Below are positions 1 to 7,261 of a stretch of DNA of 16,091 bases, one piece after another. The notes beneath the pieces are model-generated. The model was not told the origin of the DNA. It was given only the letters and a program-made list of their open reading frames with translations, and made no database searches. Within the stretch, counting starts at the first letter, position 1. The number at the start of each line of letters is the position of its first letter. The translations under genes were made by a program, and so were the position numbers. Source of the stretch: Clostridiales bacterium UBA4039 (lineage in GTDB: Bacteria > Bacillota > Clostridia > Lachnospirales > Vallitaleaceae); NCBI GenBank assembly GCA_002382805.1, contig DGAD01000013.1, positions 1 to 16,091 of the forward strand, written 5' to 3'.

Positions 1-40
1 ATAGGCTACTTTACACTACCACCTATTATGTCTTCTTTTT

Positions 41-88
41 TTAAAAACCGCATAAATAAACCGCTTTACAAGCGATTTATTTATGCGG
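41..88 (-). terminator. Strong hairpin terminator (minus strand)
   Basis: Arms 48-60 and 76-88 are a perfect 13-base inverted repeat (CCGCATAAATAAA and its complement). Inside it a second 5-base stem (62-66 with 70-74) closes a 3-base loop, with one mismatched pair (61/75) between the two stems. On the minus strand the GC-containing end of the stem is followed directly by five Ts and then a run of As, which fits a factor-independent terminator. There is no T-run on the plus-strand side. It probably ends the operon that starts near 2390, or the short transcript from the candidate promoter at 128-157. Confidence 0.7.
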
Positions 89-127
89 CTCTCATCATCT
101 CACGCCAATATTATGATTAATACATTT

Positions 128-157
128 ATTGTACCACATTGGTTAACTAAAATTCAA
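128..157 (-). promoter_or_regulatory. Candidate promoter just ahead of the left-edge terminator
   Basis: On the minus strand TTGAAT (157-152) is separated by 18 bases from TACAAT (133-128). Transcription would start near 121 and meet the strong hairpin at 88-48 after about 30 bases. The result would be a short RNA of about 80 nt, or a leader with attenuation for a gene beyond the left edge. Only the match to consensus supports it. Confidence 0.35.
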
Positions 158-304
158 GCAATGCCTTTTATTCATATAAAACCTCTTGTTAACCCCATTA
201 TGATAAGTCTGGGTTGCACTGGCACTTATATCTTTTTGTTCAAGCATCTGCTGACTAATTTTCACTGTTTTCGCACGTTCCCGAACGTCTTTAAAAACCG
301 TCAT
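143..304 (-). pseudogene. 53-codon unrecognised frame, possible gene remnant
   Basis: The minus strand has an open frame of 53 codons beginning MTVFKDVRERAKTV and ending RHCLNFS. The first half has the charged, helix-like composition of a real protein (VRERAKTVKISQQMLEQKD). The start has no Shine-Dalgarno, and an in-frame TAG lies two codons upstream. Just upstream, in another frame, the sequence reads AEERIDAVISSL before a stop, which would join naturally to this frame if one frameshift were removed. This is suggestive of a decayed gene, but it could be chance. I do not recognise the family. Confidence 0.2.
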
Positions 305-381
305 AAGGAGCTAATAACCGCATCAATGCGTTCTTCGGCTCACTTTAAGACATAGGCGTTGTCTTCTCATCTTTACACCAC

Positions 382-777
382 CTATATTCTACTTAGCTTT
401 TCCTCCCAAACCTTTGTTTCTTCATATTGACCTGCAATGCTTTTGACATGGATATCTTGACTAAATGCATTGAATTTGTTGCGTGTAAAAGCTGCCACTT
501 TAATGACATCTTTATTTTTTGTATCTGTTGTTCCTTGTAGTTGCTCCAAAAGAGCACCATCATTTACAATGATTTCAATCGTTTCTGATCGATATTCTTT
601 TAGTACTTTTAATAATTCCAAAATAGCAAATAATCCTGCAACTACAGGCTTGCGATAATCATGATACAAAACATCTCCCTGGACGAATTGCTCCTGTTCA
701 TTATAGATGGCATACTTAAAAACTATATCCTCTTGTTCATGATACGCCGGTGTCACTGCTAAATATACTTTTTTCAT
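382..777 (-). CDS. Hypothetical protein, RNase H-like fold suspected
   Basis: The 131-residue soluble protein has no signal peptide or membrane segment, and I do not recognise a named family with certainty. The order of apparent secondary structure resembles RNase H-like proteins: a beta hairpin (residues 3-9 and 20-40), a helix (about 45-62, VAGLFAILELLKVLKEY), a strand ending in an acidic loop (IEIIVNDGALLEQL, about 67-80), then helix, strand and a C-terminal helix. The VNDG stretch sits where RNase HI has its TDS motif. The other catalytic acidic residues are not evident, so nuclease activity is doubtful. It is the last gene of the operon, 15 bases after the acetyltransferase. GAGGAG six bases before the ATG supports the start. 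Confidence 0.75.
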   Translation of the reverse strand: MKKVYLAVTPAYHEQEDIVFKYAIYNEQEQFVQGDVLYHDYRKPVVAGLFAILELLKVLKEYRSETIEIIVNDGALLEQLQGTTDTKNKDVIKVAAFTRNKFNAFSQDIHVKSIAGQYEETKVWEEKLSRI

Positions 778-792
778 TCTTTTCTCCTCGTT

Positions 793-1293
793 TTACGATA
801 GTATTCTTTCATATACCACAACATCTAGAACTCGATTAAACTTTTCTCCGACTTCTTTAAAATGCGCACACTGGAAGAATCCATTTTTTTCAAACAAACG
901 TAAGCTTCCCGTGTTTTCCTGACATATGACTGCTAAAAGCGCATGAAAGTCATGACGCTTTGCCTGGTTTATAAGATGTTCAAGTGCTTGTTGCCCATAA
1001 CCTTTTTTTAAATGCTCCTGTGCAATATATATTGTTACTTCTGCCGTTTTGTCGTATGCTTCTCGAGGCTTGTATCGATTAAGCAAACTATAGCCAACAA
1101 CTTGGCCCTCTACAAGCAATACAAATGCAGGAAAACGTTCAAGCCCCGAAAAAGCCAACTTTTTCATCGCATTAGGGCCTATGGGTTCTATACTAAAAGT
1201 TGCTGTTGAATTTTCAATATAGTAATTATAGATTTGCAGCGCATCCTCAATATGCTCTTGCGCAAAATTTTGAATCTCTAGATGTGTTTTCAA
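793..1293 (-). CDS. GNAT acetyltransferase, phosphinothricin-acetyltransferase type
   Basis: This is a single-domain GNAT protein of about 166 residues that would transfer an acetyl group from acetyl-CoA to an amine. The opening (IYNYYIENSTATF), the RYKPREAYDKTAEVTIYI block and the acetyl-CoA pyrophosphate loop HLKKGYG (about residues 94-100) match the phosphinothricin N-acetyltransferase subfamily. In chromosomal copies the substrate is often an amino-acid analogue such as methionine sulfoximine or is unknown, so no substrate is claimed. I chose the TTG at 1293 because AAGGAG lies nine bases before it. A TTG at 1314, overlapping the preceding gene, has no ribosome binding site. The Shine-Dalgarno lies inside the last codons of the glycosyltransferase gene, so the two are likely translationally coupled. 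Confidence 0.85.
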   Translation of the reverse strand: MKTHLEIQNFAQEHIEDALQIYNYYIENSTATFSIEPIGPNAMKKLAFSGLERFPAFVLLVEGQVVGYSLLNRYKPREAYDKTAEVTIYIAQEHLKKGYGQQALEHLINQAKRHDFHALLAVICQENTGSLRLFEKNGFFQCAHFKEVGEKFNRVLDVVVYERILS

Positions 1294-1297
1294 GCAC

Positions 1298-2350
1298 TTA
1301 TGCTCCTTGTCCAATTATTTTTTGTGCGATGTTCTTTGCATCATTAGGTACCGGGTCATGAACCAATGAATGCATCTTAATGTTAAGGGCTTTAATGTCT
1401 AAATTACGTAGTTCACTAGGCTCAACTTTGAAGCAACGCCCTTCTTGAATTAACTTTTCTGTAATCTCGCCATCTTCGATTGCATTCGCATCAACAACAG
1501 CAAATGGAACTCCTGATGTAAGGCACTCAGCAACCGCCGACCAGCCCGGCTTAATAATTGCAAGGGAACTTGCCGCAACATAGTCTTGGCTATGACCAAT
1601 TCGTCTAGGTAGCTTGACCACATGGGAATTCCCATCAATCTCAACATTCCCCGTTGCATAGACATGTCCCGCTTGAAAATCAATGTTGATTCGCCCTAGA
1701 TTTGCAATCTGACCAATGGATAAAAAGCAACTTGGCCAAAACTTTGTTTTGAAGTCATTACTTGAGCCTCGATTTACCCGTCTAACGGCAAGGCCTACCT
1801 TTTCCTTTGGACATGTAATCTCAGACATATCATCTGCATACGCCAGTTCATAAAAAACATCCAGCTGATTATATGCATCCAAAAATGGTTGAGTTAATTC
1901 TTGGTCAATCCCCATCTTCTTATAGCGTTGATAGAACGTATAATTTGAAACACCGACAACTCTTACACCCAGTTTTTTTGCAACATGGATACCCAAAATA
2001 CTAATATCTGTAATCACTTCCACGACATTCATGGACTCAAGGCGCTTAACTTCTTCATCCACCGTTTGATTAAAGGTCTGCAAAAAGTCATCAATAGCCA
2101 AAATCGTCTTAGCTTGATCAAATTCAAACGTATAGGGCTTTATCTCTGTTCCAACTTCAGTTGTAACAACATCGTATGTGACACGCCCAGAATAATTCGA
2201 TAAAAAAACTTTGGAGTATTCAATCTGATCTTTTCCGCAAGCAAGATAAATCGAATAATCCGAAGCTTCTAAAATGTGTTCAATAATTGCCAATGATCGT
2301 GTAATGTGCCCAAACCCTGTATTAGATACATAATATGCTAATGTCTTCAT
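1298..2350 (-). CDS. GT-B fold glycosyltransferase-like protein (GT28/MurG-like)
   Basis: The 350-residue cytoplasmic protein resembles nucleotide-sugar glycosyltransferases of the GT-B fold. The N-terminal GFGHITRS loop (residues 12-19) corresponds to the glycine-rich GxGH motif of MurG, UGT and the N-terminal domain of L-arabinokinase-type proteins. The C-terminal domain carries KPGWSAVAECLTSGVPF (about 267-283), the site that in this fold grips the donor nucleotide, followed by an acidic DANAIEDGEI stretch. Neither donor nor acceptor can be read from the sequence. It is the first gene of a three-gene operon. AAGGAGG seven bases before the ATG gives a very strong ribosome binding site. It could also be a non-glycosyltransferase relative of the same fold. 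Confidence 0.8.
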   Translation of the reverse strand: MKTLAYYVSNTGFGHITRSLAIIEHILEASDYSIYLACGKDQIEYSKVFLSNYSGRVTYDVVTTEVGTEIKPYTFEFDQAKTILAIDDFLQTFNQTVDEEVKRLESMNVVEVITDISILGIHVAKKLGVRVVGVSNYTFYQRYKKMGIDQELTQPFLDAYNQLDVFYELAYADDMSEITCPKEKVGLAVRRVNRGSSNDFKTKFWPSCFLSIGQIANLGRINIDFQAGHVYATGNVEIDGNSHVVKLPRRIGHSQDYVAASSLAIIKPGWSAVAECLTSGVPFAVVDANAIEDGEITEKLIQEGRCFKVEPSELRNLDIKALNIKMHSLVHDPVPNDAKNIAQKIIGQGA

Positions 2351-2388
2351 TCCTCTTCCTCCTTATACGTCTGTGTTCTTTGTTCTTT

Positions 2389-2417
2389 ATTATATCATAC
2401 CGCCTCTTAGTGTTCTA
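2389..2417 (-). promoter_or_regulatory. Promoter for the glycosyltransferase operon
   Basis: On the minus strand a perfect TATAAT (2394-2389) is preceded by TGA, an extended -10. TAGAAC stands as a weak -35 (2417-2412) at 17 bases. It lies immediately downstream of the T-run of the trxA terminator, which separates the two transcription units. Confidence 0.6.
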
Positions 2418-2421
2418 GTAC

Positions 2422-2471
2422 AAAAAAAGGGCTATTACATTAGCCATAATTCTTGACTAATGCAACAACCC
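2422..2471 (-). terminator. Terminator of trxA
   Basis: Arms 2457-2471 and 2429-2443 pair over 15 bases, with three G-U wobbles in the RNA of the minus strand. They close a 13-base loop and are followed by seven Ts (2428-2422). It lies 24 bases after the trxA stop codon. Confidence 0.9.
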
Positions 2472-2494
2472 GTCTGATGTCGCACCACTCTATT

Positions 2495-2812
2495 TTATAA
2501 ATGTGCGTTTAATTTTGACTCTAATGTCGCTTTTGGAACTGCTCCAACGATTGTATCTACCACTTCACCATTTTTAAAGATTAATAGTGTAGGGATACTC
2601 ATTACACGATATGTTTGTGCTGTTGTGCCATTTGCATCAACATCTAATTTAGCCACTTTTGCTTTACCTTCAAATTCAGTTGCCATTTGTTCAACGGATG
2701 GAGCAATCATTTTACATGGTCCACACCAGTCTGCATAAAAGTCAACCAATACCGGTACGTCAGATTTTAATACTTCATTTTCAAATGTTGCATCTGTTAA
2801 TTGTAATGCCAT
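2495..2812 (-). CDS. trxA: Thioredoxin
   Basis: The 105-residue cytoplasmic thiol-disulfide reductase is normally kept reduced by thioredoxin reductase, which is not in this window. The active site WCGPC is at residues 29-33, the cis-proline is in SIPT (Pro74), and FKNGEVV with the GAV loop completes the fold. The length is that of a standard thioredoxin. The start is the ATG at 2812, because AAGGAGG (2827-2821) lies eight bases before it. An in-frame ATG at 2836 would add eight residues encoded by the ribosome binding site itself and is unlikely. The gene stands alone, with its own promoter and terminator. Confidence 0.97.
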   Translation of the reverse strand: MALQLTDATFENEVLKSDVPVLVDFYADWCGPCKMIAPSVEQMATEFEGKAKVAKLDVDANGTTAQTYRVMSIPTLLIFKNGEVVDTIVGAVPKATLESKLNAHL

Positions 2813-2869
2813 TATAATTTCCTCCTTAAAAATCACTGTTCATGATTTGCTATTTTCACGATTGATATC

Positions 2870-2898
2870 ATTATATTACGTTTTTACAATATAGTCAA
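2870..2898 (-). promoter_or_regulatory. Promoter of trxA
   Basis: On the minus strand TTGACT (2898-2893), a 17-base spacer and a perfect TATAAT (2875-2870) give a near-consensus sigma-A promoter. Transcription would start near 2863, about 50 bases before the start codon. Confidence 0.85.
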
Positions 2899-2912
2899 CC
2901 CCTTTTTAAGGA

Positions 2913-2946
2913 TTGCTTTCAATTTTTACATCTGATAGAATAGAAT
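2913..2946 (+). promoter_or_regulatory. Promoter of the CPBP protease gene
   Basis: TTGCTT (2913-2918), a 17-base spacer and TAGAAT (2936-2941) form a fair sigma-A promoter. TAGAAT is repeated at 2941-2946. It is divergent from the trxA promoter and 26 bases ahead of the start codon at 2972, so the leader is very short. Confidence 0.6.
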
Positions 2947-2971
2947 AAAAAACTTAAAACGGAGGCTTCTT

Positions 2972-3949
2972 ATGTATTCAACCATTCGCGGAAATCGCTT
3001 CTCTCTTTTTTTTCTTATATTTTATTTATCTGGTAGCTTTCTTGTGATGGGCATATTGACTATTGTCTATCCGCCCATTAAAGACAACATCCTCTTAAGT
3101 ATTGCAGCTACACAGCTTATGCTCGTGTTTTTACCTACAATTCTTTATTTGCTTTTTGTCAAGCTTCCTATCACAAAAACTCTACGATTATATCCGACTA
3201 AACCTATCAATCTACTCTTTTCATTTTTGATTGGCTTTTTAAGCATACCTACCGTTATGCTCATTAATTTACTCAGCCAATTTATTGTTAGCCCCGTAAT
3301 CAATGAGACGCTTAAGTCCCTGCCTTCTGAACCCTTTGGCTATTCACTACTGGTTATTGCTGTATTCCCTGCTCTTTTTGAAGAAATGGCAACCCGTGGA
3401 ATATTCTTAAGCCATTATCGTCATACACGCATATTGACCGCTTCATTAATGAGCGGCTTGTTCTTTGGCATCATTCACATGAATTTGAACCAATTTTTAT
3501 ATGCATTCTTTTTGGGAACACTCTTTTCGATTATTCTGCATATAACCGGTTCAATCATCTGTCCAATGATTATGCATTTTGTAGTGAACGGCGTTAATCT
3601 GGGTCTTTCCTATATTGCCGCTCACCCTATAATCCAGGAACTTTCCGATGCCAGTCAAGTCAATCTTGATGCTATCGAACAAACAGAAGCTCTCTTAATG
3701 GCACTTCCGGGTGTTATTATTATGGTCCTTGTCACACTTCCTTTGCTTTTACTGCTTATATATGCGCTTATACATATTAATAACAAAATGGCACTTCTAA
3801 AAGAAAATGCCATTTCTTCTGATTTTTTCCCTCATGAAAAAATATTTCAGACTGTGGAAAAACAACCAATATTTACCCTTCCATTTGCTGCTACGCTTGT
3901 TATTTTTATCAGCTTTTCGATTTATCTAGAAGTATCACGTTATTTATAG
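2972..3949 (+). CDS. CPBP family intramembrane glutamic endopeptidase
   Basis: The 325-residue multi-pass membrane protein has the three motifs of the CPBP (CAAX protease / Abi, PF02517) family: EEMATR (EExxxR, residues 137-142), FGIIH (FxxxH, 165-169) and HFVVN (HxxxN, 202-206). Hydrophobic segments cover about 10-33, 42-63, 80-104, 122-136, 155-170, 175-192, 195-215, 241-266 and 300-320. Relatives range from prenyl-protein proteases to bacteriocin self-immunity proteins. No bacteriocin or CAAX-box substrate is nearby, so the target is unknown. GGAGG six bases before the ATG supports the start. The last 10 bases overlap, tail to tail, the 3' end of trmB. Confidence 0.9.
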   Translation: MYSTIRGNRFSLFFLIFYLSGSFLVMGILTIVYPPIKDNILLSIAATQLMLVFLPTILYLLFVKLPITKTLRLYPTKPINLLFSFLIGFLSIPTVMLINLLSQFIVSPVINETLKSLPSEPFGYSLLVIAVFPALFEEMATRGIFLSHYRHTRILTASLMSGLFFGIIHMNLNQFLYAFFLGTLFSIILHITGSIICPMIMHFVVNGVNLGLSYIAAHPIIQELSDASQVNLDAIEQTEALLMALPGVIIMVLVTLPLLLLLIYALIHINNKMALLKENAISSDFFPHEKIFQTVEKQPIFTLPFAATLVIFISFSIYLEVSRYL

Positions 3950-4581
3950 ATAAGCTTCATATAATTAATCTTTTTGTTTTGTTTTAAAAATCGTGTTTCA
4001 TATTCTGTCATAATATTATCCGGCTTGTAGTCTGACCGATGTAAATCTCGTGTCATTTCTACAAGTTGGAACTGTGAATGTCTAATTTCCTCTAGAGAAA
4101 ACTCGAACAATGCATTGTTATCTGTTTTAAATTCAAGACTACCTTCTTTATCTAAAAACATTGCATATTTTTCCAAGTATTTGTGATACGTTAACCTCCG
4201 CTTAGCCCATCGATCTTTTGGCCACGGATCCGAAAAATTCAAATAGATTTTTTGGACTTCATCCTTTCCAAAGACTTCATGAATATCGATGGCATCAAAT
4301 CTTAAAAAGACAAGGTTTGGAAGCTCTTCTCGCATATCTATTTTTTCAGTTGCCCGGTATAAAACTGCTGAAAACTTTTCAATACCGATAAAGTTTTTTT
4401 CAGGATAACGAAGGGCATTTTCAATAATAAAATCTCCTTTACCCATACCAATTTCTATTTCAATCGGATGTGTATTGCCAAAAAGTGTATTCCATCTTCC
4501 TCTGTAGGTTTTAGGATCATTGACAACACATCGATGCTCCTCTACTGCTTCAATCGATCCTTCTATGTTTCTTAATCGCAT
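3940..4581 (-). CDS. trmB: tRNA (guanine-N7-)-methyltransferase
   Basis: TrmB makes 7-methylguanosine at position 46 of tRNA, using S-adenosylmethionine. The SAM-binding loop EIGMGKG (residues 43-49), FIGIEKF (64-70), the family hallmark NFSDPWPK (115-122) followed by KRRL, and the C-terminal TEYETRF are all present. The length of 213 residues is normal. The start is the ATG at 4581, because AAGGAG lies about seven bases before it, and the frame upstream opens only with a TTG that lacks a ribosome binding site. The gene follows cblS by four bases as the last member of the cobalamin operon. No functional link between the two is known to me, so this is probably co-transcription of a housekeeping gene. 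Confidence 0.95.
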   Translation of the reverse strand: MRLRNIEGSIEAVEEHRCVVNDPKTYRGRWNTLFGNTHPIEIEIGMGKGDFIIENALRYPEKNFIGIEKFSAVLYRATEKIDMREELPNLVFLRFDAIDIHEVFGKDEVQKIYLNFSDPWPKDRWAKRRLTYHKYLEKYAMFLDKEGSLEFKTDNNALFEFSLEEIRHSQFQLVEMTRDLHRSDYKPDNIMTEYETRFLKQNKKINYMKLIYK

Positions 4582-4585
4582 GACT

Positions 4586-5341
4586 CTACTCCTTGAAACG
4601 GCCAATATATGTAACCGGTATTCTTTGTTTTATTTTTTCTAAGTGTTCACATTCTGTCGCGTCCACTGTTATCAACAGACAGGTCGCCGGACCAGCCGAC
4701 TTATTCACATCAATTTGCTTGTTATCCATAGTAATCGTATGTCCATATCGTTTTTCTAACACTTGAATCTCATGAACAATCCCTTTGGATCCTATGGGCA
4801 ACAATTGTTCTATAAAGGGCTGGCATATTAATTGCTGCATAATCTCTAGCGTTAATACCTCTCCCATTTTTCCAAGGATTTCCTCTTCAAAAAGTTCTTG
4901 GCCTACTTTAGGTTTACCCACTAAATAGACTTTTTTGTTCGCTGAATTAAGAGGTCTATCAACCCGCTCTTTGGAAACTTTACCAATCACGGTCACGCCA
5001 ATACCTGTCATCTTCGTTTCTATATTATCCTCTGTAGATCCTGTGATTTGTTCCGCCAAGCACCCTGCTTCACTGACTGCTTTTTTTATTCCATGAATGA
5101 TGCGTTCTCCCGTAGGAACCATTTCCACTGAAAGTGTATCAATCAGACTAATGACTTCTCCTCGAACTGCCATACATTCAATTAAAGGGACAAAGGCCGC
5201 ATAATAACCTGCGATCTCAGGGTCAACCTGTAATTGATCCCCTTCTTTGTTTCCAATGCCTCCTGAACTATCACAAGCGATAACCAAATATTCTGAACCA
5301 AACAAAATCAATTGAAGATCACCATAACGTATTACTTGCAT
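4586..5341 (-). CDS. cblS: Alpha-ribazole kinase, AIR synthase/ThiL-like
   Basis: The 251-residue protein belongs to the PurM/ThiL/SelD-like ATP-binding superfamily. Visible motifs are IACDSSGGIGNKEGD (about residues 21-35, the metal and nucleotide loop) and GSTEDN followed by TKMTGIGVTVIG (about 101-120). A ThiL or SelD assignment does not fit. The neighbours are a small S-component transporter, CobC and CobS, the setting of CblS, described in Gram-positive bacteria as phosphorylating alpha-ribazole to alpha-ribazole phosphate and so bypassing CobT. The function is inferred from fold and neighbourhood. The ATG at 5341 is chosen because it shares TAATG with the cblT stop and has GGGAG eight bases upstream. 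A GTG at 5356 would lie on that ribosome binding site. Confidence 0.82.
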   Translation of the reverse strand: MQVIRYGDLQLILFGSEYLVIACDSSGGIGNKEGDQLQVDPEIAGYYAAFVPLIECMAVRGEVISLIDTLSVEMVPTGERIIHGIKKAVSEAGCLAEQITGSTEDNIETKMTGIGVTVIGKVSKERVDRPLNSANKKVYLVGKPKVGQELFEEEILGKMGEVLTLEIMQQLICQPFIEQLLPIGSKGIVHEIQVLEKRYGHTITMDNKQIDVNKSAGPATCLLITVDATECEHLEKIKQRIPVTYIGRFKE

Positions 5342-5871
5342 TATTTTCGCTCCCACAATCTGGTTTTTTCCAGTATTTTAAAGACAATCACCGCCAAAAC
5401 GATGTTGAGTAACGCAGTCAATGTCAACGGAATAATCATAGGCAAGAACACCCCTAAGAAAGGAATTCCAACGAAGGTTTGCATATATAAAGCGGCGATA
5501 GCTAAAGAAACCGGTCCATTAAGGATTACCGCAACAAGTATCGCTGCTAAGCTGTTAATATGGAAATTAAAATGATGATCCAAACGCGTATAGACTTGTC
5601 CAAAAGACCAACAGCTTACAAACATCATCGCCGCTACAAGTATATGTACAGGCAATGTCAATGCAAACCCCGTTAAATAAGAAGATAACAGATGACCAAC
5701 AACTCCTATGATTCCACCATAGAATGGTCCAAGTACAAGCGCTCCCAAAAACGCCGCTAGTGAATCAAATGCAATAGAGCCTTGGATTTTCACCATGGAT
5801 CCAATGGCTGACAATGCAATAAGCATTCCCATCATAACAATTTTTTGAATGTTGACATTTTCCTTTTTCAT
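5341..5871 (-). CDS. cblT: Alpha-ribazole ECF transporter S-component
   Basis: The 176-residue hydrophobic protein has the size and layout of an ECF-transporter substrate-binding (S) component: about six membrane segments (10-28, 34-50, 52-68, 72-90, 108-130, 140-165), with GSIAFDSLAAFLGALVLGP near the start and short loops between. The ATPase and EcfT subunits are not here, as is usual when they are shared by several S-components. Its place between cobC and cblS points to alpha-ribazole as substrate (CblT). Specificity is inferred from context. The start is the ATG at 5871, with GTGAGG six bases upstream. A longer frame to 5892 would overlap cobC by 20 bases. Only one base separates it from the cobC stop. 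Confidence 0.83.
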   Translation of the reverse strand: MKKENVNIQKIVMMGMLIALSAIGSMVKIQGSIAFDSLAAFLGALVLGPFYGGIIGVVGHLLSSYLTGFALTLPVHILVAAMMFVSCWSFGQVYTRLDHHFNFHINSLAAILVAVILNGPVSLAIAALYMQTFVGIPFLGVFLPMIIPLTLTALLNIVLAVIVFKILEKTRLWERK

Positions 5872-5872
5872 T

Positions 5873-6502
5873 CTAATCCTCACCTTCGTCATATCTTACC
5901 TGCAGTATTTGTTGAATAACAAAACCCATTGTCTTTTTTTCCAACTCTACTATTGTACCATTGTTTATCTGGAATTTCCACGACCCTCCCGGATTAAGCT
6001 CTAGAATCTTTTCCAGCATTTCACGAATCACTGCTCCATGCGTAACAATAATACATGTATCTACTGTATCTGTCGCTTCTATCGTTTGAACCATCTTAAC
6101 AAATGCATGCACCCGCTGTTGAAAATCACTATAGGATTCTCCACCAGGGATGCATGTCAATTCAAACCTTTCTAGGAAGTCTTCATAAACCGAGGGATAC
6201 TTTTTTTCTGCTTCTTGATGAGTCAAGCCTTCAAAAATCCCAAAATTCATCTCCCCTAGTCGCTCTTCGATTTGAAGGGGCACGTCTAAACTTCCTGCAA
6301 TTGGTTCTGCCAAACCTAGGGCACGATTTGCAGGACTGGAAAAAACTTTTATCCGATCGGGTATTGTCGTTGTTGTTACATACTTTAGTACATGTTCTAT
6401 TTGTAAAAGCCCTGGTTGTGTATATGGATAATCATTTTTTCCATATATGATTTTTTGTTGATTTGCCGTTGTTTGTGGGTGTCGAATAATAATAATTTTC
6501 AT
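5873..6502 (-). CDS. cobC: Alpha-ribazole phosphatase, histidine phosphatase family
   Basis: The 209-residue phosphoglycerate-mutase-like phosphatase is expected to remove the phosphate from adenosylcobalamin 5'-phosphate, or from alpha-ribazole phosphate. The phosphohistidine motif is RHPQT (residues 7-11, His8), with FSSPANRA (54-61), GEMNFGIFEG (about 83-92, acid catalyst Glu84) and VTHGAVIRE (second histidine near 155). The usual RHGET-type motif is varied to RHPQT. The start is the ATG at 6502, with AGGTG six bases upstream inside the end of cobS. A GTG at 6511 would place the start on that Shine-Dalgarno. The position directly after cobS and before cblT supports this substrate over the many other roles of the superfamily. 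Confidence 0.88.
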   Translation of the reverse strand: MKIIIIRHPQTTANQQKIIYGKNDYPYTQPGLLQIEHVLKYVTTTTIPDRIKVFSSPANRALGLAEPIAGSLDVPLQIEERLGEMNFGIFEGLTHQEAEKKYPSVYEDFLERFELTCIPGGESYSDFQQRVHAFVKMVQTIEATDTVDTCIIVTHGAVIREMLEKILELNPGGSWKFQINNGTIVELEKKTMGFVIQQILQVRYDEGED

Positions 6503-6511
6503 TATGTTCAC

Positions 6512-7261
6512 CTATATCCTTATCAATATACTCGTCACGATAACAAAGATAACTTGACTTATCTCTACTAAAGCCCCAAGAACATCCCCTGTAATCCCAT
6601 CAAGTATCCTATGTATCCGCCATGTGATAAAAAGCATCAGCATTAGAGTCATGCCCACACTTAACCCAATCATAGGCGCAAACCATACGCATATCCCCAC
6701 AAGAAAAATAGCAATCACTATGGCATCCTTCGGTTTTACCCGGTCCACTACGGCTTTTCCTAACCCGTCGTCTTTGGCATAGCGACTAAACCCTGCACTA
6801 ATCAAAGCAATGCTTCGTCCAACCAATGGCATGCAAAACAAGATTAGCGCAAATTCTTCCAATTGGGCAACCTCTAAAAGACCGACATACATACCCAGAA
6901 AATATAAAATCATACCTACAACGCCAAAAGCACCTATATGGCTATCACTCATAATCTCCAGCATACGTTTTTGATCTCTTGCACTAAAAATGCCGTCAAA
7001 CAAATCTCCGATTCCATCAATATGAATCCCTCCAACAATACACACATATAAGATTATGCTTATGAAGGGGAATATCCTCTCCGGAACATAGGACTGTATG
7101 AGTATAAGCGGTAACAATAGCCCACCAATAAGTGCGCCTATTACCGGAAAATAAAATATACCTCGTGCATAATCTTCTTTATTAAATTCAAACGACATTG
7201 GAAATGGGATACGTGTTAGAAATGTTAGCATTAAAATTAGGGAACGGTAATTCTTTTTCAT
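6512..7261 (-). CDS. cobS: Adenosylcobinamide-GDP ribazoletransferase (cobalamin synthase)
   Basis: CobS is the integral membrane enzyme that joins AdoCbi-GDP to alpha-ribazole or its 5'-phosphate in the last assembly steps of adenosylcobalamin. The signature DGIGDLFDG (residues 82-90), the FLTRIPFP opening (about 14-21) and SDSHIGAFGVVG (about 105-116) are all clear, and the rest is membrane-spanning. At 249 residues it is full length. AAGAGG five bases before the ATG supports the start. It is the first gene of the operon, with its own promoter at 7319-7347. The usual partner CobU/CobP, which makes AdoCbi-GDP, is not in the window and must lie elsewhere if the pathway works. Confidence 0.95.
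   Translation of the reverse strand: MKKNYRSLILMLTFLTRIPFPMSFEFNKEDYARGIFYFPVIGALIGGLLLPLILIQSYVPERIFPFISIILYVCIVGGIHIDGIGDLFDGIFSARDQKRMLEIMSDSHIGAFGVVGMILYFLGMYVGLLEVAQLEEFALILFCMPLVGRSIALISAGFSRYAKDDGLGKAVVDRVKPKDAIVIAIFLVGICVWFAPMIGLSVGMTLMLMLFITWRIHRILDGITGDVLGALVEISQVIFVIVTSILIRI

Larger units (their letters stand above)
1..381. other. Intergenic region with terminator and possible gene debris
   Basis: No convincing protein gene is visible here on either strand. The longest plus-strand frame (83-355) has no ribosome binding site and reads like the shadow of something on the other strand. The minus strand carries, in order of transcription, a 15-codon frame with a good Shine-Dalgarno (370 to 323), a 53-codon frame without one (304 to 143), a promoter-like pair (157 to 128) and a strong hairpin (88 to 48). 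A sequence reading ATAGGTGGT then GTAAAG on the minus strand occurs at both ends, near 370-386 and 12-29, with three extra bases in the second copy. The stretch may be decayed coding DNA behind the gene at 382-777. Confidence 0.5.

Noticed and set aside
83..355. 90-codon plus-strand open frame
   Set aside because: It has no ribosome binding site, starts inside the arm of the left-edge terminator hairpin, and its composition does not resemble a protein family I know.
2813..2836. N-terminal extension of thioredoxin from an ATG at 2836
   Set aside because: The extra codons are made of the AAGGAGG ribosome binding site of the ATG at 2812, and thioredoxins of this type begin there.
2972..3949. 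Phage-defence (Abi) role for the CPBP protein
   Set aside because: The Abi name reflects family history only. There are no defence or mobile genes around, and the motifs point to a membrane protease.
4586..5341. ThiL (thiamine-monophosphate kinase) or SelD assignment for the AIR-synthase-like protein
   Set aside because: The overall motif pattern and the cobalamin neighbours fit alpha-ribazole kinase better, and no thiamine or selenium genes are near.
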